This document shows positions 62,395 through 64,000 of a DNA stretch of 64,000 bases, in pieces. The translations under genes and the position numbers were made by a program. The stretch lies in assembly GCF_030936135.1 (NCBI RefSeq), contig NC_082617.1, forward strand, positions 1,732,001 to 1,796,000, read 5' to 3'. How positions within the stretch are numbered: position 1 is the stretch's first letter; every line of letters begins with the position of its first letter. The DNA comes from Gavia stellata (taxonomy: Eukaryota > Chordata > Aves > Gaviiformes > Gaviidae). The notes beneath the pieces are model-generated. The model did not search any database and was not told the DNA's origin. It worked only from the letters and a program-made list of their open reading frames with translations.

Positions 62395-64000
62395 GTATGT
62401 CCCGCGCCGGTGACCGCCAGTACCCCGAGCTGAAGGGCTTTGTCACCCAAAAGGCTAAGTGAGTCCTGGCCCATCCTGCCCAGTGTAGCCTTTCCTACCA
62501 AGTGCATCAGACACACGGGCCAAAAACTACACACTGGCATTGGGGCTGCTCCACAGCTGGGCAGCATGGAGGAAAGGGAGAGTTTGCAAGGACTGCTGTG
62601 CCCACAAAACAACTGAAAAAAATAAATAGCTAGTACCTAAGCAAAGACAGGCGGAAATCCCAAGGGACCTTCACACCACAGTGTCACAGTGCTTTACAGA
62701 ACAGAAGTGTGGACCTTTTCAGTCCATGGCAAACATGCCTGGGAAAGGTGTAGAGAGCACTCAATATACAGTGAGAAACGTTTTAAGGATGTTGATCTGT
62801 GTGATCCAAAAAACTCAGGGTTTTTCAGACAGCTTTCTGGAAAGCACAAAGATTCATCAGTTTACAAACATTTACACAAAAGAAATAAATTCATACTATT
62901 GTCAAGAGCTCCTTCTGCAATTAAAAGTTCACTCATTTTCTTATTTTCTTCCTTTCTCATATTTTTGGGTTTTGTTTTGGAAACTGTTACTAACCACACT
63001 TCTCTTTCCTCTGTCCACTTCCAAAAAGTAAGAAACGGTGTGTCTTGTAGCCCAAGAGCAGCCCTGAATGAGATAATAAAACAGTTGACACAAATTGATG
63101 AAGAATTAAAGGAAAATAGAAATAATGCCACTAAACATGAATCAATGGGAACTAGATGTTCTCACTTTCATTTCTGGTTGTGCGGTTTCTTTTTTTTGAT
63201 GGAATGCTAAGCTTGCCTGATAAAACCAGTAACTTTGTTCTAGTACATTTTTTAAGGCATTTGACCTGTTCCCATATTACAAATTCAGAAGAATAGGAAA
63301 ACAAGTCATGATTCAAAATTTTGATAAGGGGTAGATCTTGGCGTGATTAGCAAATTATCACAAAGCGGATGTTGATTGTACCTCTGTTCAATTCTTTGAG
63401 CTGTGCTATTTAGCACTGATATCAATGAACAGGAGAAAAAAGACATTAAAACAACCTTACAAAGAGTTTGTACCCAACCAACCATTAAAGGAGTAGTAAA
63501 TAAAGTAGCCAAAAAAACCCCAGCAATATCTGCACTGCTTCAAAGAACGAAGTGTATGACCATGAATTTGTATGTCTGGATGCACGTCAAAGAGCAGAGA
63601 ACAAGTGCTTTGTGTCATACAAGATAAAAGGCTGAACCTGATTTCAGCTAAAACCTAATGTGACTGCTGTAGCTGCAAAGGAGAAAGGCCGAGCAGGAGT
63701 AGGGATGTTGTATTACCTCCATATTGTATTGCAATCGCTGCTACTGAGATTGGAGCCCAGGACTGGTGTCAACAATCCAACAAGGCTGTTGATGACCTGA
63801 AGGTAATTCAACGATGAACAAGATCAAGTGAAAATTTGGAAGCATTTCCTAGACGATTAGATTTTAAACTTTTTGGGACCAGTAGAGCCCTGTAAACCCT
63901 CATGAATTCCCATGGGCCCACAGTGGAGCCACCCAGCCCTGACACATCTGTGAATGTTCCAGGCCAACACGGGCTCCATGGCTCTGCTGGCCTTCCTGGG
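62395..64000 (+). other. Sequence after Rieske oxygenase exon 5, final exon not identified
   Basis: An AT-rich 1.6 kb in which the expected C-terminal segment (beginning VGPG in relatives) is not visible. Short open frames around 62.7-63.8 kb have no recognised family; they could be decayed repeat sequence. A possible acceptor (TTCCAG) lies at about 63,961 with an open frame to the window edge, too short to judge. Confidence 0.5.

Noticed and set aside
62680-63850. AT-rich segment with short open frames that might be decayed retroelement sequence
   Set aside because: No diagnostic motif, terminal repeat or clear family match could be read, so no mobile-element call is made.

Overview
The window is vertebrate nuclear DNA, most likely from a bird. 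The reasons are large introns with GT-AG borders, CpG-island first exons, a CR1 LINE fragment with the bird-type ATTCTATG-like tail, and a Neverland/DAF-36-type Rieske oxygenase, a gene that mammals have lost. No bacterial, plasmid or CRISPR features are present.

Layout. About 1-980 is flank beyond the 3' end of GRIN1. GRIN1, the obligatory glycine-binding GluN1 subunit of the NMDA receptor, fills about 1.0-41.5 kb on the minus strand. I could place all 21 coding exons by splice phase. They total 2826 nt including the stop, or 941 residues when the N1 (exon 4) and C1 (exon 20) cassettes are both included and the protein ends in C2'. The signal peptide, glycine-site residues, pore asparagine, SYTANLAAF gate, calmodulin-binding C0 segment, RRR retention motif and STVV tail are all readable. 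A CpG island covers exon 1, with a near-canonical RE1/NRSE silencer 126 bp upstream of the ATG. Three UGCAUG elements lie downstream of the N1 cassette.

From 41.5 to about 52.3 kb is an 11-kb intergenic interval where I recognise no gene. From 52,317 on the plus strand, divergent from GRIN1, runs a Neverland-like cholesterol 7-desaturase gene. Five exons are visible (52,317-62,394), carrying an N-terminal membrane anchor, the Rieske CxH...CxxH cluster and the mononuclear-iron motif EX3DX2HX4H. Exon 3 lacks one base relative to the reading frame required on both of its sides, so as written the product is frameshifted and stops in exon 4. The neighbouring exons look intact, so this is either a young lesion or an assembly indel. 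The last coding part (family C terminus) is not visible before the window ends.

Repeats are sparse: one 3' CR1 fragment, one short CR1 tail, a 15-bp minisatellite in desaturase intron 1, an 86-bp triplicate in GRIN1 intron 1, and GT-rich and pyrimidine tracts. The two genes have no evident functional link beyond adjacency.
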